A DNA stretch of 64,000 bases from Streptococcus marmotae (GTDB lineage Bacteria > Bacillota > Bacilli > Lactobacillales > Streptococcaceae), in assembly GCF_001623565.1 (NCBI RefSeq), contig NZ_CP015196.1:186001-250000 (forward strand), given 5' to 3'. The notes beneath the pieces were generated by a model. The model had not been told where the DNA came from, did no database searches, and saw nothing but the letters and a program-made list of their open reading frames with translations. Below are positions 38,914-48,367 of the stretch, piece after piece. Position 1 is the stretch's first letter. Each line of letters starts with the position of its first letter. A program made the position numbers and the translations under genes.

Positions 38914-39640
38914 GTTTGTATTTTTCCAGACTGACTGTTGTTTTCAAGCCCAAGTGTTTGGCAACAGCAGCCACATCCTTTCCAGCCTCCAACTGACTAA
39001 GAATAAACTGTTCCCGCAGTTTCTGAGCCGTCCATTCTGACTTCCCTTGTTCTTCTAAGAATTCTGATAAGCGGTTAAAAAACCATTGACGAGAATAACT
39101 GGCACCTTTTTTATCAAACAAGTAGGCTCCTTCTCCCTCCTCCACATACGGAAGTAGTGCATTAGGTAGGGGCAGAATCCGCTTTTGACCAGCCTTCACA
39201 ATCGTCAACACCTGAAAGGAAACATCTATATCTGCTCGTTTAATGGTTGCTAACTCACTGGGAAGCAAGCCTAAACAGGCAATCAAGAGGGCAATCCGCT
39301 GACCTTCTTTATACTGACTATCTCCCCATAAAAAAGACAAGTCTTCTAAGCTAGCAGTTGATGAACGTTGTTGCAGTTGCTGAGTTGTTTTCACCTTATA
39401 AAAGCGATCAACATGCCCATTTTCATATAAATAATATAAAAATTGATTCACCGCTGACAGTTTGCGTTTTTGTGCCGTTGGCTTTAGACTCTGTAAAAAG
39501 CCTTGATAGAAAGCTAGGGTCGTCGGACTAATGCCTCCTTGACAATAGGTATGAAATTGCTGCAAATCATAGAGATAGGCGGTTTTTGAGTTGTCCGATA
39601 GCTGTTTCGTCGCTAAAAAGGACTGAATATAGTCTGTCAT
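38903..39640 (-). CDS. XerD-like tyrosine recombinase homologue, active site degenerate
   Basis: The ATG at 39640 ([13 protein letters not shown]) is chosen because AAGGA lies 9 bases upstream; the frame opens 9 bp earlier. The 245-residue protein has a SAM-like N-domain and a recombinase-like C-domain. The first catalytic arginine (usually LRVSEL) is replaced in [10 protein letters not shown], and the HxxR box reads QKLREQF. A tyrosine is kept in LEKYKHGY. It is probably not a working recombinase. Streptococci use XerS for dimer resolution. It is coupled to the CBS gene upstream. Confidence 0.85.
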   Translation of the reverse strand: MTDYIQSFLATKQLSDNSKTAYLYDLQQFHTYCQGGISPTTLAFYQGFLQSLKPTAQKRKLSAVNQFLYYLYENGHVDRFYKVKTTQQLQQRSSTASLEDLSFLWGDSQYKEGQRIALLIACLGLLPSELATIKRADIDVSFQVLTIVKAGQKRILPLPNALLPYVEEGEGAYLFDKKGASYSRQWFFNRLSEFLEEQGKSEWTAQKLREQFILSQLEAGKDVAAVAKHLGLKTTVSLEKYKHGY

Positions 39641-39645
39641 CTCCC

Positions 39646-40095
39646 TCATCCTTTTGACTGAAATGTAAAGTTATGCAAGAGGGCATTTACTGCCTTTAAA
39701 ATCGACTTGCGGGTGATAATTCCCAAGAATTTCTGATCTTCTCCCACAACTGGTAAAAAGGCTTGATCAATCAATTTTCGCATGACTTCTTCCAAGTGAT
39801 AATGGGCACCAACCGTTGCAACATCCCGTTTCACAATTAGAGCAATATCCATCTCCAACTCTTCATCCGTCAATTCATTTTCCGTCTGGTATGTGACAAT
39901 TTCGCGCAAGCCAATCGTCCCAACAAAGCGATTTTCCTCTGTCACAACTGGCACACGAGAATAGGTCATATGGCTGAGCAAGAGCTTTGCATGGTTCACA
40001 TTGTGCGTATCAATAATCACAGCTAGTTTATTAGCCGGCGTCAAAAACGTTTCTTCCTGTGCAAGGAGAAAGGTTTCAAATTCACGTGTAATCAT
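39646..40095 (-). CDS. cbpB: CBS-pair protein, likely c-di-AMP-binding CbpB
   Basis: The 149-residue protein consists of two CBS motifs (about residues 18-70 and 85-140; YSRVPVVTEENRFVGTIGL and AFLPVVGEDQKFLGIITRK). Its size and layout match DarB/CbpB of Firmicutes, which bind cyclic di-AMP and signal to the Rel stringent enzyme; the match is by architecture only. It overlaps the phosphoesterase gene by 4 bp. Confidence 0.8.
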   Translation of the reverse strand: MITREFETFLLAQEETFLTPANKLAVIIDTHNVNHAKLLLSHMTYSRVPVVTEENRFVGTIGLREIVTYQTENELTDEELEMDIALIVKRDVATVGAHYHLEEVMRKLIDQAFLPVVGEDQKFLGIITRKSILKAVNALLHNFTFQSKG

Positions 40096-40622
40096 CTTGG
40101 AATATCCTTTGTTAATGGCGCATAGACTTGGTGGTCGCGATTGTAATACTCAATATGAATATGATCCTCAAAAATCGTTAAAATCGCATAAAGACATTCG
40201 CTAATCATACCACGAGGTTGACGAATGGAGCCTGGATTGACAAAGAGGGTCTTGCCACGAACGGTCGCATCTGGAACATGCAAATGGCCATACAAACAAA
40301 TATCCGCACCTACTTCTTCTGCCCAATAATCCAGGCGCATCCAAGTAAAGTTAATCCCATACAAATGACCATGGGTTTGGGCAATCGTCACATCGCCTAA
40401 TGTGGTCACCAACCGATCTGGATAGGCCCTATCATAGTCACAATTGCCACCCACAACCTGAATCCCGTCCCACAGAGGATCCTTCGCCTCTAGTTCAGAA
40501 TCCCCATTATGAAAGAGGGCATCCACCTGACCCATGTAGCGTTTTTTTACTTCTTCCACAATCGCACGATCGCCATGCGAATCACTCATCACTACGCATG
40601 TATAGTATTTTTCTCTTGCCAT
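40092..40622 (-). CDS. YfcE/MJ0936-type metallophosphoesterase
   Basis: The 176-residue calcineurin-like phosphoesterase shows the five metal-binding motifs: [27 protein letters not shown] and YGHLHVP. Relatives hydrolyse phosphodiesters in vitro; the cellular substrate is unknown. The start overlaps the end of rdgB by 31 bp, a linkage conserved in streptococci. Confidence 0.9.
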   Translation of the reverse strand: MAREKYYTCVVMSDSHGDRAIVEEVKKRYMGQVDALFHNGDSELEAKDPLWDGIQVVGGNCDYDRAYPDRLVTTLGDVTIAQTHGHLYGINFTWMRLDYWAEEVGADICLYGHLHVPDATVRGKTLFVNPGSIRQPRGMISECLYAILTIFEDHIHIEYYNRDHQVYAPLTKDIPR

Positions 40623-41581
40623 ACTGGAAATACCTCCAATAACTTTTCTAATGCCTGTGCACGGTGAGACTGCGCATTTTTTTCTTCAATAGTCATCTGG
40701 GCTGCTGTACGCCCTGTTTCACCTACAAGAAAGAGGGGATCGTAGCCAAAACCATTTTCTCCTTGTGGAACCGTGGCAATATAGCCGTCCCAATCTGCTT
40801 CAACAACTAGACTATCTACATCTGGTGCCGCAACAACCAAAGTACAATGGAATTGGGCTGACCGATCTTTGACGTCAAAGACCATAGCTAGCTCATGGAG
40901 CAGTTTGGCATTATTTCGTGCATCCGTCGCATCCTGACCTGAAAAACGTGCTGACCAGACCCCCGGTAAACCACCTAGCTTATCAACTTTGAGTCCTGAA
41001 TCATCAGCCAATACCATTTTCCCTGTCAAATTGGCAATTGTTTCTGCTTTTAAGCGTGCATTTTCTTCAAACGTCATCCCTGTTTCTGCTACATCTGGAA
41101 GGTCTGGATAGGCATTTAGATTTTCCACCTTATAGCCCAATTTTTCAAAGAACTGACGAAATTCAGCCGTCTTCCCCTCATTTTTGGTCGCAATTAAAAT
41201 CGTATCACCAAAAGCCGTTGGCACATCTGCCTGACCGAAAAAGCTATCTGAAGAAATGCCTTCTTGTGGTAGATGAATATCTATAATCTGCTGGCCTTCC
41301 ATAACAAGAATAGCTCCCTTGTGTTGCACAACAGACAAGTCCCGCCCATATTTTTCCTGAATCATCTGAATAAGGAATTTTAAAAAAGAAAAGCTAGATG
41401 TCATCTTCACTACATGAACCTGTAAGCCTTCTACAGACAATTGCTCCATGAGCTGATAAAACCGCATCCGCACAGTATCAAACTTCTCATCGTCACCAAA
41501 AACAGTTAGGTAGGTAAAGTCATCCCATGTGCCAATATACCAATCATTGGCATCCTTGTATTCGTATATTTTTTCTGTCAT
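40592..41581 (-). CDS. rdgB: Non-canonical purine NTP pyrophosphatase RdgB with extra N-terminal domain
   Basis: The ATG at 41581 ([19 protein letters not shown]) is chosen because the neighbouring paralogue begins the same way. The 329-residue protein has an N-terminal domain of about 125 residues of unknown function. The Ham1/RdgB domain follows: [31 protein letters not shown] and [11 protein letters not shown]. The enzyme removes dITP and XTP from the pool. Family members without the extension are about 200 residues. The extension is duplicated as a separate gene just upstream. Confidence 0.93.
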   Translation of the reverse strand: MTEKIYEYKDANDWYIGTWDDFTYLTVFGDDEKFDTVRMRFYQLMEQLSVEGLQVHVVKMTSSFSFLKFLIQMIQEKYGRDLSVVQHKGAILVMEGQQIIDIHLPQEGISSDSFFGQADVPTAFGDTILIATKNEGKTAEFRQFFEKLGYKVENLNAYPDLPDVAETGMTFEENARLKAETIANLTGKMVLADDSGLKVDKLGGLPGVWSARFSGQDATDARNNAKLLHELAMVFDVKDRSAQFHCTLVVAAPDVDSLVVEADWDGYIATVPQGENGFGYDPLFLVGETGRTAAQMTIEEKNAQSHRAQALEKLLEVFPVWQEKNTIHA

Positions 41582-41623
41582 CGTTTCTAAACTCCACTTC
41601 TTTCCAGTCGAAAGCACTATCTG

Positions 41624-42010
41624 TTACGATTTACGCCAAAACTCTTCTAACTCTATTCCTCCCTTAGGCAGATGAATATAGAGCAAACGGCCTTCTTCTA
41701 TTACCAAAACTGCACCTTGGTGTTCGACTACTTCAAGATGACGCTCGGTATTGTCGTTGATGATGTCGATGATGAAGGAAAAAATGCGAAAATCGGAACT
41801 TTTTTTCACAATCGTCACCGCAAAACCGCTCGGCCCATTTTCAAATTCCCAATGCGCAGAATAATCTGCATTGAGCTGTTCAAACAAGCGACTGAGAAAA
41901 AAGTATTCATCATTGCTCTCATTACCCAAGCCTGAGATAGTATTCAACCCTTTCCAACTTCCAACATACCAATCGTGGTCGTCCTTGTATTCGTAAATCT
42001 TTTCTGTCAT
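41624..42010 (-). CDS. Stand-alone paralogue of the RdgB N-terminal domain
   Basis: The 128-residue protein starts [19 protein letters not shown], nearly the same as the N-terminus of the downstream RdgB. It ends with [29 protein letters not shown], matching [24 protein letters not shown] in that protein. It has no pyrophosphatase domain. The pair therefore arose by tandem duplication of the N-terminal domain or by an abortive copy of the whole gene. It overlaps murI by 4 bp. The function is unknown. Confidence 0.85.
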   Translation of the reverse strand: MTEKIYEYKDDHDWYVGSWKGLNTISGLGNESNDEYFFLSRLFEQLNADYSAHWEFENGPSGFAVTIVKKSSDFRIFSFIIDIINDNTERHLEVVEHQGAVLVIEEGRLLYIHLPKGGIELEEFWRKS

Positions 42011-42801
42011 AGGCTCACATGCTCCACCTGTATATCTTTTCCGAGCCAGTTCTCTGCTATTTCCCGAAAGGCAGCTGGACTAGCTGTTGTATAAAAGAAA
42101 TGCTGCGGTTGCTCTGCAGTTCTGCTGTGGTTGATTTCAAAATAATTGAGTAAGACAGAAATATCCCGCGCACATTCCGCACCGCTATCAATCAGGGTCA
42201 CATCCTGCCCCAAGACATTTTGGATAATCGGACGAAGCAAGGGATAGTGGGTACAGCCTAAGACAACTGTATCCACGCTTCCCTTGAGGGAACGCAGGGT
42301 TTCATACACCACTTTCTTTGCTAAACTTGACTGATAATTATTTGATTCTACCAAGGGAACAAATTTTGGACAAGCCAGACTCGTAACTTCCGTATCAGGT
42401 GATAAAGCCTGAATTTTTTCCCGATAGATATCCGATTGAATCGTCATAGCCGTGCCTAAGACACCAATCTTTCCTGACTTTGAAGCCTTGATAGCTGATG
42501 ACGCCCCAGGCAAAATCACACCGAGAACAGGAATGTCTAACTTGGCCTTGACTTCTTCCCAAGCAACTGCCGTTGCTGTATTACAGGCAAAGACAATCAT
42601 CTTGACATTTTTCGTTAATAAAAACTGAACCAATTCCCAGGTATATTCCCTAATTTGCTCAGCTGGACGTGGCCCGTAAGGAGCTCTTGCCGAATCACCG
42701 ATATAGACAATTTCTTCATGTGGAAGCTGACGCATCAACTCACGCACAACCGTCAAACCACCTACACCGGAATCTAAAAATCCAATTGGTCGATTATCCA
42801 T
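42007..42801 (-). CDS. murI: Glutamate racemase
   Basis: The 264-residue enzyme makes D-glutamate for peptidoglycan. The catalytic cysteines are C73 in FACNTATA and C183 in [26 protein letters not shown] is the N-terminal signature. It is the first gene of the run that continues through the RdgB paralogue, rdgB and the phosphoesterase to the scp genes. Confidence 0.96.
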   Translation of the reverse strand: MDNRPIGFLDSGVGGLTVVRELMRQLPHEEIVYIGDSARAPYGPRPAEQIREYTWELVQFLLTKNVKMIVFACNTATAVAWEEVKAKLDIPVLGVILPGASSAIKASKSGKIGVLGTAMTIQSDIYREKIQALSPDTEVTSLACPKFVPLVESNNYQSSLAKKVVYETLRSLKGSVDTVVLGCTHYPLLRPIIQNVLGQDVTLIDSGAECARDISVLLNYFEINHSRTAEQPQHFFYTTASPAAFREIAENWLGKDIQVEHVSL

Positions 42802-43011
42802 ACTTTTTCCTTATTGGGTGTGATTATTCCTCTTCTTTTAAAGATAACCCTCTACTATCGTTTCCTCTCTTCAAGCACATAAGCCTTCTATTTTTACACT
42901 ACGAAAATAGTTGTTTCTGACGACTACTTGGCTACAGTAAGAGAGAAACTAAGCTCACATCCTATTGTTGATGTTGGGTTGACTCCTAAGGTGAGCAGCA
43001 CATACTAACTA

Positions 43012-43076
43012 AAAAACGGGAGAGTGAGGACAGTCGATGTTTCCGATATTTCGACTGGTGTCCCACTTCCCCCACT
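43012..43076 (-). terminator. Terminator after yneF
   Basis: A long hairpin has arms GGGACACCAGTCGA and TCGACTG-TCC with outer GGGAAGT/ACTCTCCC. On the minus strand it is followed by GTTTTTT. Confidence 0.7.
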
Positions 43077-43079
43077 TGA

Positions 43080-43316
43080 TTATTTTTTCTTTGTTGCAAT
43101 TTTTTGTTGGCTCTTGATTTGGCGAAGCACTTGTTGTACTTTTGCTTCACTTGGTTTTTGACCCATTTGGCTCATCATCGCGCGAAGAGCATTTTCATCC
43201 AAGATTGGCTTATCTGCGATATAATTTTCAACCTGCTTACGTGAAAGATAAATTCCCAGAGCAACACCACCAGCAAAAGCTACGATAATCAATACAATTG
43301 CAAGACCTAAATTCAT
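43080..43316 (-). CDS. YneF family (UPF0154) membrane protein
   Basis: The 78-residue protein has one N-terminal span (LAIVLIIVAFAGGVALGIYL) and the family core PILDENALRAMMSQMGQKPSE. Homologues are widespread in Firmicutes without a known function. It has its own terminator and stands alone. Confidence 0.9.
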   Translation of the reverse strand: MNLGLAIVLIIVAFAGGVALGIYLSRKQVENYIADKPILDENALRAMMSQMGQKPSEAKVQQVLRQIKSQQKIATKKK

Positions 43317-43388
43317 GTCTATCTCCTATTTCTAAATTACAAAATCATTTCTCCCTATTATACCAAATTTACGGGGAAATTCCAAGAC

Positions 43389-44636
43389 TTACCTGTCAAA
43401 ATCAAAGCCGTATAGGGTTGCAAAATAATCTTCTGGTTTTTCTGCTCGGCGAATCATCCTGGCCTGTCCATCTTCTTGCAACAGAATTTCTGCCGAACGC
43501 AGGCGACCATTGTAATTGTAGCCCATCGAAAAACCATGCGCACCTGCATCATGAATAATCAAGGTATCTCCGACCTCTGCCTGAGCTAATTCCCGCTGAA
43601 CCGCAAATTTATCATTGTTTTCACATAGGGATCCAACTACATCTACCACCTCAATCGGCGCATCGGGACGGCTGATATTGGTAATATGGTGATAGGCTCC
43701 GTAAAAGGCTGGCCGCATAAGATTGGCTGCTGACGCATCGACACCAACATAAGTACGATAGGTTTCCTTGCGGTGAAGAACCTTGGTGACCAAATGACCA
43801 TGTGGGGCTAACATAAAGCGACCTAGCTCTGTATAAATTTTCACCTCACCCATACCAGCAGGTATCAAAACCTCTTCGTAGACCTGACGCACTCCTTCCC
43901 CAATCACTGCAATATCATTGGCTTCTTGCTCAGGGCGATAATTGACACCGATTCCACCAGACAGATTGATAAAGTCAAGGGTTACACCAGTTTCCTCCCG
44001 GATTTCAAGCGCCAGTTCAAATAATTGTCTCGCTAAGGTTGGATAGTACTCATTCGTCACCGTATTAGAAGCTAGAAAGGCATGAAGACCGAATTCCTTA
44101 ACCCCAAGCTCTTTCAATTCACGATAACCTTGCAGCAATTGCTCCTTGGTCATGCCAAATTTTGATTCTTCTGGATGATCCATGATGTCTGTTCCCAATG
44201 AAAATATCCCACCAGGATTGTACCGGAGGCAAACCACTTCTGGAATCCCTGCGACCTCTTTCAAAAACGCAATATGCTCGTAGGCATCCAAGTTGATAAT
44301 GGCACCGACTTCTCGCGCATAGATAAATTCTGAACCTTGAGTGTCATTTGATGTGAACATGATGTCCTCAAAGCCGAGCTTTTCACTCATCATTACTTCC
44401 ACATCTGTCGCACAATCCACTCCACAGCCTTCTTCTTGCAAGATTTTTAAAATAGCAGGTGTCGGAGTCGCCTTGACGGCAAAATATTCCTTAAATCCCT
44501 TGTTCCAAGCAAAGGCAGCATTCAAGGCCCGCGCTTTTTCACGGATTCCCTTCTCATCATAGAGATGAAAAGGAGTTGGAAATACTGCTGTAATCTCTTC
44601 TAGCGCTTCTTTACTGATAAACGGTACTTTTGTCAT
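43389..44636 (-). CDS. lysA: Diaminopimelate decarboxylase
   Basis: The 415-residue PLP enzyme of the alanine-racemase fold converts meso-diaminopimelate to lysine. K55 in YFAVKATPTP is the PLP lysine. HAFLASNTVTNEYY, FINLSGGIGVNY and VGSLCENNDKFAVQREL, which holds the active-site cysteine, are visible. Lysine is needed for the streptococcal peptidoglycan cross-link. It is monocistronic by spacing. Confidence 0.94.
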   Translation of the reverse strand: MTKVPFISKEALEEITAVFPTPFHLYDEKGIREKARALNAAFAWNKGFKEYFAVKATPTPAILKILQEEGCGVDCATDVEVMMSEKLGFEDIMFTSNDTQGSEFIYAREVGAIINLDAYEHIAFLKEVAGIPEVVCLRYNPGGIFSLGTDIMDHPEESKFGMTKEQLLQGYRELKELGVKEFGLHAFLASNTVTNEYYPTLARQLFELALEIREETGVTLDFINLSGGIGVNYRPEQEANDIAVIGEGVRQVYEEVLIPAGMGEVKIYTELGRFMLAPHGHLVTKVLHRKETYRTYVGVDASAANLMRPAFYGAYHHITNISRPDAPIEVVDVVGSLCENNDKFAVQRELAQAEVGDTLIIHDAGAHGFSMGYNYNGRLRSAEILLQEDGQARMIRRAEKPEDYFATLYGFDFDR

Positions 44637-44675
44637 TCCTCTACCTCGTCAAATTTTTTACTATTATACCACAAA

Positions 44676-44712
44676 ATAAAAAGAAACTCACCAATATAAA
44701 TGAGTTTCTTTT
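44676..44712 (-). terminator. Terminator of the Bax-inhibitor gene
   Basis: On the minus strand AAGAAACTCA...TGAGTTTCTT is followed by TTTATTTT. Confidence 0.75.
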
Positions 44713-44716
44713 GAGA

Positions 44717-45412
44717 TTAATCTCTCGAACCAAGGATTCGAAGAAGATTCAAGAAGAGATTGACAAAATCCAGATAGAGGGACAAGGCCATCGAAACGAC
44801 CCAGCCTTGACCCACTTCACCATTGGTTTCTTCAAAAACATAGCGGATTCGTTGGTTATCATAGGCAATCAATCCTGAGAAAATCAGCACAGAAATGATA
44901 GAAATCACAAAGCTCATCCCAGAGCTAGCAAGGAAAAAATTCACCACACTAGCAATAATCACTCCTATCAAAGCTGCATAGAGAGCCTGTCCCATACCAG
45001 ATAGGTTTTTCTTAGTTGTCAGACCAAGAACCGCCATCGCTACAAACATCAAGGCGGCAGTTAGAAAGGCTGTTAAGACGGTTTCCCCTGTATAAGCTAG
45101 CAAAGCAACACTAAGTGTAAAACCATTCATCACCGAATAAGCTAGAAACATGGGTAAAGTCATGGGACTATTTTGAGCTGCCATACGAGAAGCCGCAAAG
45201 ACAAGGGCAAGCTCAGCTAGCATAATCAGCCAGATAGCAAATGACCCTCCTAATAATAAACGAAGTGTGAATCCTTGAAAAACTGTCAAGGATAGGTAGG
45301 CAACTAAAGCAGATAGTCCGATACCTGCTGCGACAAATCCGTAGATTTTTCCAAAGAAACGATTTAAAGCAGTCTGATCTACTTGATTGATAATAAACTG
45401 TTCTTGATTCAT
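44717..45412 (-). CDS. Bax inhibitor-1 / YccA family membrane protein
   Basis: The ATG at 45412 (MNQEQFIINQVDQTALNRFF) is chosen because GGAGG lies 7 bases upstream. The 231-residue protein has seven spans and the family C-terminal AYDNQRIRYVFEE and LYLDFVNLFLNLLRI. Bacterial relatives act as calcium leak channels (YetJ) or modulate FtsH (YccA); the role here is unknown. It follows the HD gene by 20 bp. Confidence 0.9.
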   Translation of the reverse strand: MNQEQFIINQVDQTALNRFFGKIYGFVAAGIGLSALVAYLSLTVFQGFTLRLLLGGSFAIWLIMLAELALVFAASRMAAQNSPMTLPMFLAYSVMNGFTLSVALLAYTGETVLTAFLTAALMFVAMAVLGLTTKKNLSGMGQALYAALIGVIIASVVNFFLASSGMSFVISIISVLIFSGLIAYDNQRIRYVFEETNGEVGQGWVVSMALSLYLDFVNLFLNLLRILGSRD

Positions 45413-45432
45413 TTTATCCTCCTCTATTTCAC

Positions 45433-45912
45433 TTAACGAATGGAAATATGCCGTTCTTTCCACATTTTTTGTAAGGGAAGTGTTGCTTCTCTTACTGCCC
45501 AATACTTATCTACACACGTCACAATCCAAGATTCCTTATAACGTGGTGGGGCAATGGTTGCACCAAACATATGCTTGACAATAATATCTTCTTCGACCTT
45601 GTTGAGCTTGGTCAGTTTTTGTGCATTGCGCTTCGCAATTCGCGGATGTACCCAAGCATGGCTTTTCCGAAATTTAGTTTCACGCCAATCATAATAGAAC
45701 AAATCATGCAAGAGAGCCCCTCGAGCCGTTGATTTTGCATCCCAGCCCAATTTTTTAGCAATCTTGTAGCTGGTATAGGACACATGAATGGAATGCTCCA
45801 AACGTGTCGAATAGTAATGATGAGGGATTGTAGCGAGCTTTTGTACCTTGGGCTTTTGGATTAAGTGTCCAACATAAGCCATGTACTCTTCATCTTCTGT
45901 ATATACTGTCAT
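45433..45912 (-). CDS. HD-domain phosphohydrolase
   Basis: The ATG at 45912 (MTVYTEDEEYMAYVGHLIQ) is preferred, with GAGGTG upstream. The 159-residue protein has HSIHVSYTSYKIAKKLG and ALLHDLFYYDW, the metal-binding H...HD...D pattern of HD hydrolases. It belongs to the YfbR/uncharacterised HD group with unknown substrate. Likely co-transcribed with the Bax-inhibitor gene. Confidence 0.85.
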   Translation of the reverse strand: MTVYTEDEEYMAYVGHLIQKPKVQKLATIPHHYYSTRLEHSIHVSYTSYKIAKKLGWDAKSTARGALLHDLFYYDWRETKFRKSHAWVHPRIAKRNAQKLTKLNKVEEDIIVKHMFGATIAPPRYKESWIVTCVDKYWAVREATLPLQKMWKERHISIR

Positions 45913-45958
45913 CACATCACCTCGTTTTTCCATTATACCACAGTTTACTCTTCCTAGC

Positions 45959-46699
45959 TTAAATAAAGCTAAAGAGTAAAATACCTGCTGCTACGGCAAC
46001 ATTTAGACTTTCTGCTTGACCAGGCATCTGAATGTGGACCAACTCGTCTGCCTGCTCTTCTACCAATCTTGAAATGCCTTGGCCTTCATTTCCCATAATG
46101 ATTGCAAACGAATCAGGTACCCGAATCGCTTTGTAATCCACAGAATGTGCAGATAAGGTTGTCGCTAAGATGCGTACTTTATTTGCTTTAAACTGGCCAA
46201 GAAGATCATCGATTGCCACACGATAAATCGGCAGATGGAAATGACTGCCCTGCATAGAACGTAGGGTTTTTAGGCTATAAATATCTGCAGACTTATCTGA
46301 GATAAAAACTGCATCATAGCCTGCAGCATCAGCTGTCCGAATCATAGTTCCGACATTTCCTGGATCCTGTACATCTTCTAAAACAAGGTATTTTCCTGTT
46401 AATTGTTTAGGAAAGAGAGGCTGTTTTAGAGCTACCTGAGCTACGATACCCTGTGGTGTTTGACTATCTGACAGGTCTTGTACTATCTCCGGACTGACAA
46501 CCGTTACCGGAATAGAACCTGTTACCTGATCTACATAATTTTCGAGTACAAACACTCGCTCAATCTCAGCATTTGCTTTACGTGCCTCTTCAAATAAATG
46601 CCAGCCCTCAATCAAGTAAGATTCTTTGCGGTATTTCTTCTGATGTAATTTTTTCGTTTCCTTTATCAAGCGATTAGACTTGGAGCGAATCACTTCCAT
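45959..46699 (-). CDS. TrmH family RNA 2'-O-methyltransferase
   Basis: The ATG at 46699 (MEVIRSKSNRLIKETKKLH) is chosen because TGGGGAA lies just upstream. The 246-residue SPOUT enzyme has an RNA-binding N-domain (YLIEGWHLFEEA) and the catalytic motifs VLEDVQDPGNVGTMIRTADA, IMGNEGQG and IQMPGQAESLNVAVAAGI. It is of the YsgA class acting on 23S rRNA; the exact target is not known. It is divergent from acyP. Confidence 0.9.
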   Translation of the reverse strand: MEVIRSKSNRLIKETKKLHQKKYRKESYLIEGWHLFEEARKANAEIERVFVLENYVDQVTGSIPVTVVSPEIVQDLSDSQTPQGIVAQVALKQPLFPKQLTGKYLVLEDVQDPGNVGTMIRTADAAGYDAVFISDKSADIYSLKTLRSMQGSHFHLPIYRVAIDDLLGQFKANKVRILATTLSAHSVDYKAIRVPDSFAIIMGNEGQGISRLVEEQADELVHIQMPGQAESLNVAVAAGILLFSFI

Positions 46700-46771
46700 A
46701 TTATTCCCCATTTTCTTTCATTATCATCAATGATATAATAAAGTGAAGGTCTTGTCAAAAAGGAGAAATGT

Positions 46772-47056
46772 ATGAAAAAAGTCAAAATGATTGCATCAGG
46801 TCGTGTACAAGGAGTTGGTTTCCGTTGGTCTGTCCAATTTCTTGCAGGAGAAATCGGAGATATCTATGGCCGAGTCTGGAATAATGATGACGGAACGGTC
46901 ACCATTCTTGCTCAATCAAGCGATACTGCTAAGCTCAGCCAATTTATCCATGAAATCCGAAAAGGTCCCTCTCGTATGGCAAAAGTAACCTATTTGGATG
47001 TCACCCTCGCTCATTTTGAAGACTTTAGCGATTTTCAGGTCAAACAGTGGTATTAG
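46772..47056 (+). CDS. Acylphosphatase
   Basis: The 94-residue protein hydrolyses acyl phosphates. The phosphate loop is GRVQGVGFRWSVQFLA with the catalytic arginine, and the catalytic asparagine lies in VWNNDDGTVTIL. RBS AAAGGAG is present. The next gene, yidC2, follows by 63 bp on the same strand, as in other streptococci. Confidence 0.94.
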   Translation: MKKVKMIASGRVQGVGFRWSVQFLAGEIGDIYGRVWNNDDGTVTILAQSSDTAKLSQFIHEIRKGPSRMAKVTYLDVTLAHFEDFSDFQVKQWY

Positions 47057-47119
47057 ACTTGTATATTTTCTCCAAAACAAGTAAAATAGAATGTATCATG
47101 TAAAAAAGGAAATGAGAAA

Positions 47120-48040
47120 GTGAAAACATCAAAACGTATTGTATTATCAGGATTTGTCCTATCCATGCTCTTCTTCCTATCGGGCTGTGTAAAGACCAAA
47201 AACGGTGTCCCAACTGGAGAAGGTTGGGTCTACAAATTCCTCGTTGAACCAATGGGCACTGTCATCAAGTTCTTTGCTGAAAATCAAGGCCTAGGATTTG
47301 GAGTTGCTATCATCGTCGTAACTATCTGTGTCCGCCTACTCATCTTACCACTTGGTATTTACCAATCGTGGAAAGCCACCTACCAATCTGAGAAAATGCA
47401 TTATCTCAAGCCTATCTTGGGTCCAATCCAAGAGCGAATGAAAAATGCAAGCTCACAAGAAGAACAGTTGGCTGCTCAACAAGAACTCTTTGCTACTCAG
47501 AAAGAATATGGGGTGAGCATGTTTGGTGGAATAGGCTGTCTACCACTCCTCATCCAAATGCCTTTCTTCTCAGCTCTGTTCTATGCTGCACGCTATACAG
47601 AAGGAATTGCGGATGCTAGTTTCATGGGAATCGCCCTTGGAAAGCCAAGTCTTATCCTTACTGTAGCAGCTGGAGTTCTCTACTACTTCCAATCACTTCT
47701 CATGCAGGTTGGTGTTGATGAAGAACAGAAGAAACAAATGAAATCAATGATGTGGATGAACCCAATCATGATTACATTCTTCTCATGGAGTTCTCCTGCC
47801 GGCGTCACTCTTTACTGGGTTGTCGGTGGATTTATCGGAATCCTTCAACAAGTGATTACCAACTTCTTCCTCAAACCAAAACTGCGCAGACAAATTGCAG
47901 AAGAATTTGAACAAAATCCTCCAAAACCACTTCACACAAGCACTCGTGTAAAAGATGTCACCCCAACAATGGATACAGCGATTACTACATCGTCTTCTAA
48001 AAAGAAAAATCGCAACGCTGGAAAGCAACGTTCGAGATAA
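47120..48040 (+). CDS. yidC: Membrane protein insertase YidC2 (OxaA)
   Basis: The start codon is GTG at 47120 after AAGGAAATGAGAAA. The 306-residue lipoprotein has a lipobox FLSGC (cysteine 23) and five spans. The conserved arginine of the groove is in VVTICVRLLILPLGIY. The long basic C-terminal tail ends KKKNRNAGKQRSR, typical of YidC2, which docks ribosomes for co-translational insertion. The terminator is at 48121-48175. Confidence 0.92.
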   Translation: MKTSKRIVLSGFVLSMLFFLSGCVKTKNGVPTGEGWVYKFLVEPMGTVIKFFAENQGLGFGVAIIVVTICVRLLILPLGIYQSWKATYQSEKMHYLKPILGPIQERMKNASSQEEQLAAQQELFATQKEYGVSMFGGIGCLPLLIQMPFFSALFYAARYTEGIADASFMGIALGKPSLILTVAAGVLYYFQSLLMQVGVDEEQKKQMKSMMWMNPIMITFFSWSSPAGVTLYWVVGGFIGILQQVITNFFLKPKLRRQIAEEFEQNPPKPLHTSTRVKDVTPTMDTAITTSSSKKKNRNAGKQRSR

Positions 48041-48120
48041 GAAAAACTCTATTTCTGAGTATGACGACCATATTCATCCGAGCCCACTGCAACAATCTTT
48101 TGATAAACGATAATGTGATA

Positions 48121-48175
48121 AAAACCAAATGATGTACTTTCTCAAAAGAGACGAAGTATCAATCATTTGGTTTTT
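48121..48175 (+). terminator. yidC2 terminator
   Basis: AAAACCAAATGAT...ATCATTTGGTTTTT also has an inner paired section. Confidence 0.8.
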
Positions 48176-48200
48176 AGGTTTCTATTCTCATTTTTGTGTT

Positions 48201-48304
48201 ATACTCGTCAAAAATCAAAGTCTGACGTCGTTAACTCACCTTGCTGAACTTCAGTTCTAGCTACGATTTCGTTGCCTAGTCAGATTTTGATTTTTATAGA
48301 GTAT
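48201..48304. mobile_element. MITE-like element, 104 bp, short form
   Basis: Its ends ATACTCGTCAAAAATCAAAG and (inverted) ATACTCTATAAAAATCAAAA match those of 15032-15245. It is bounded by TA. At 104 bp it is near the known size of pneumococcal RUP elements; family membership is inference. It lies between the yidC2 and greA ends. Confidence 0.65.
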
Positions 48305-48367
48305 TAGATTATTCGGTACATTTTCCATCAAACTGACTCTTTCAGCGACCTCTTATAATCGACACTC

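Noticed and set aside
39640..39649. Earlier start for the XerD-like gene
   Set aside because: The first ATG lies inside the ribosome binding region of the next ATG, so the later one was chosen.
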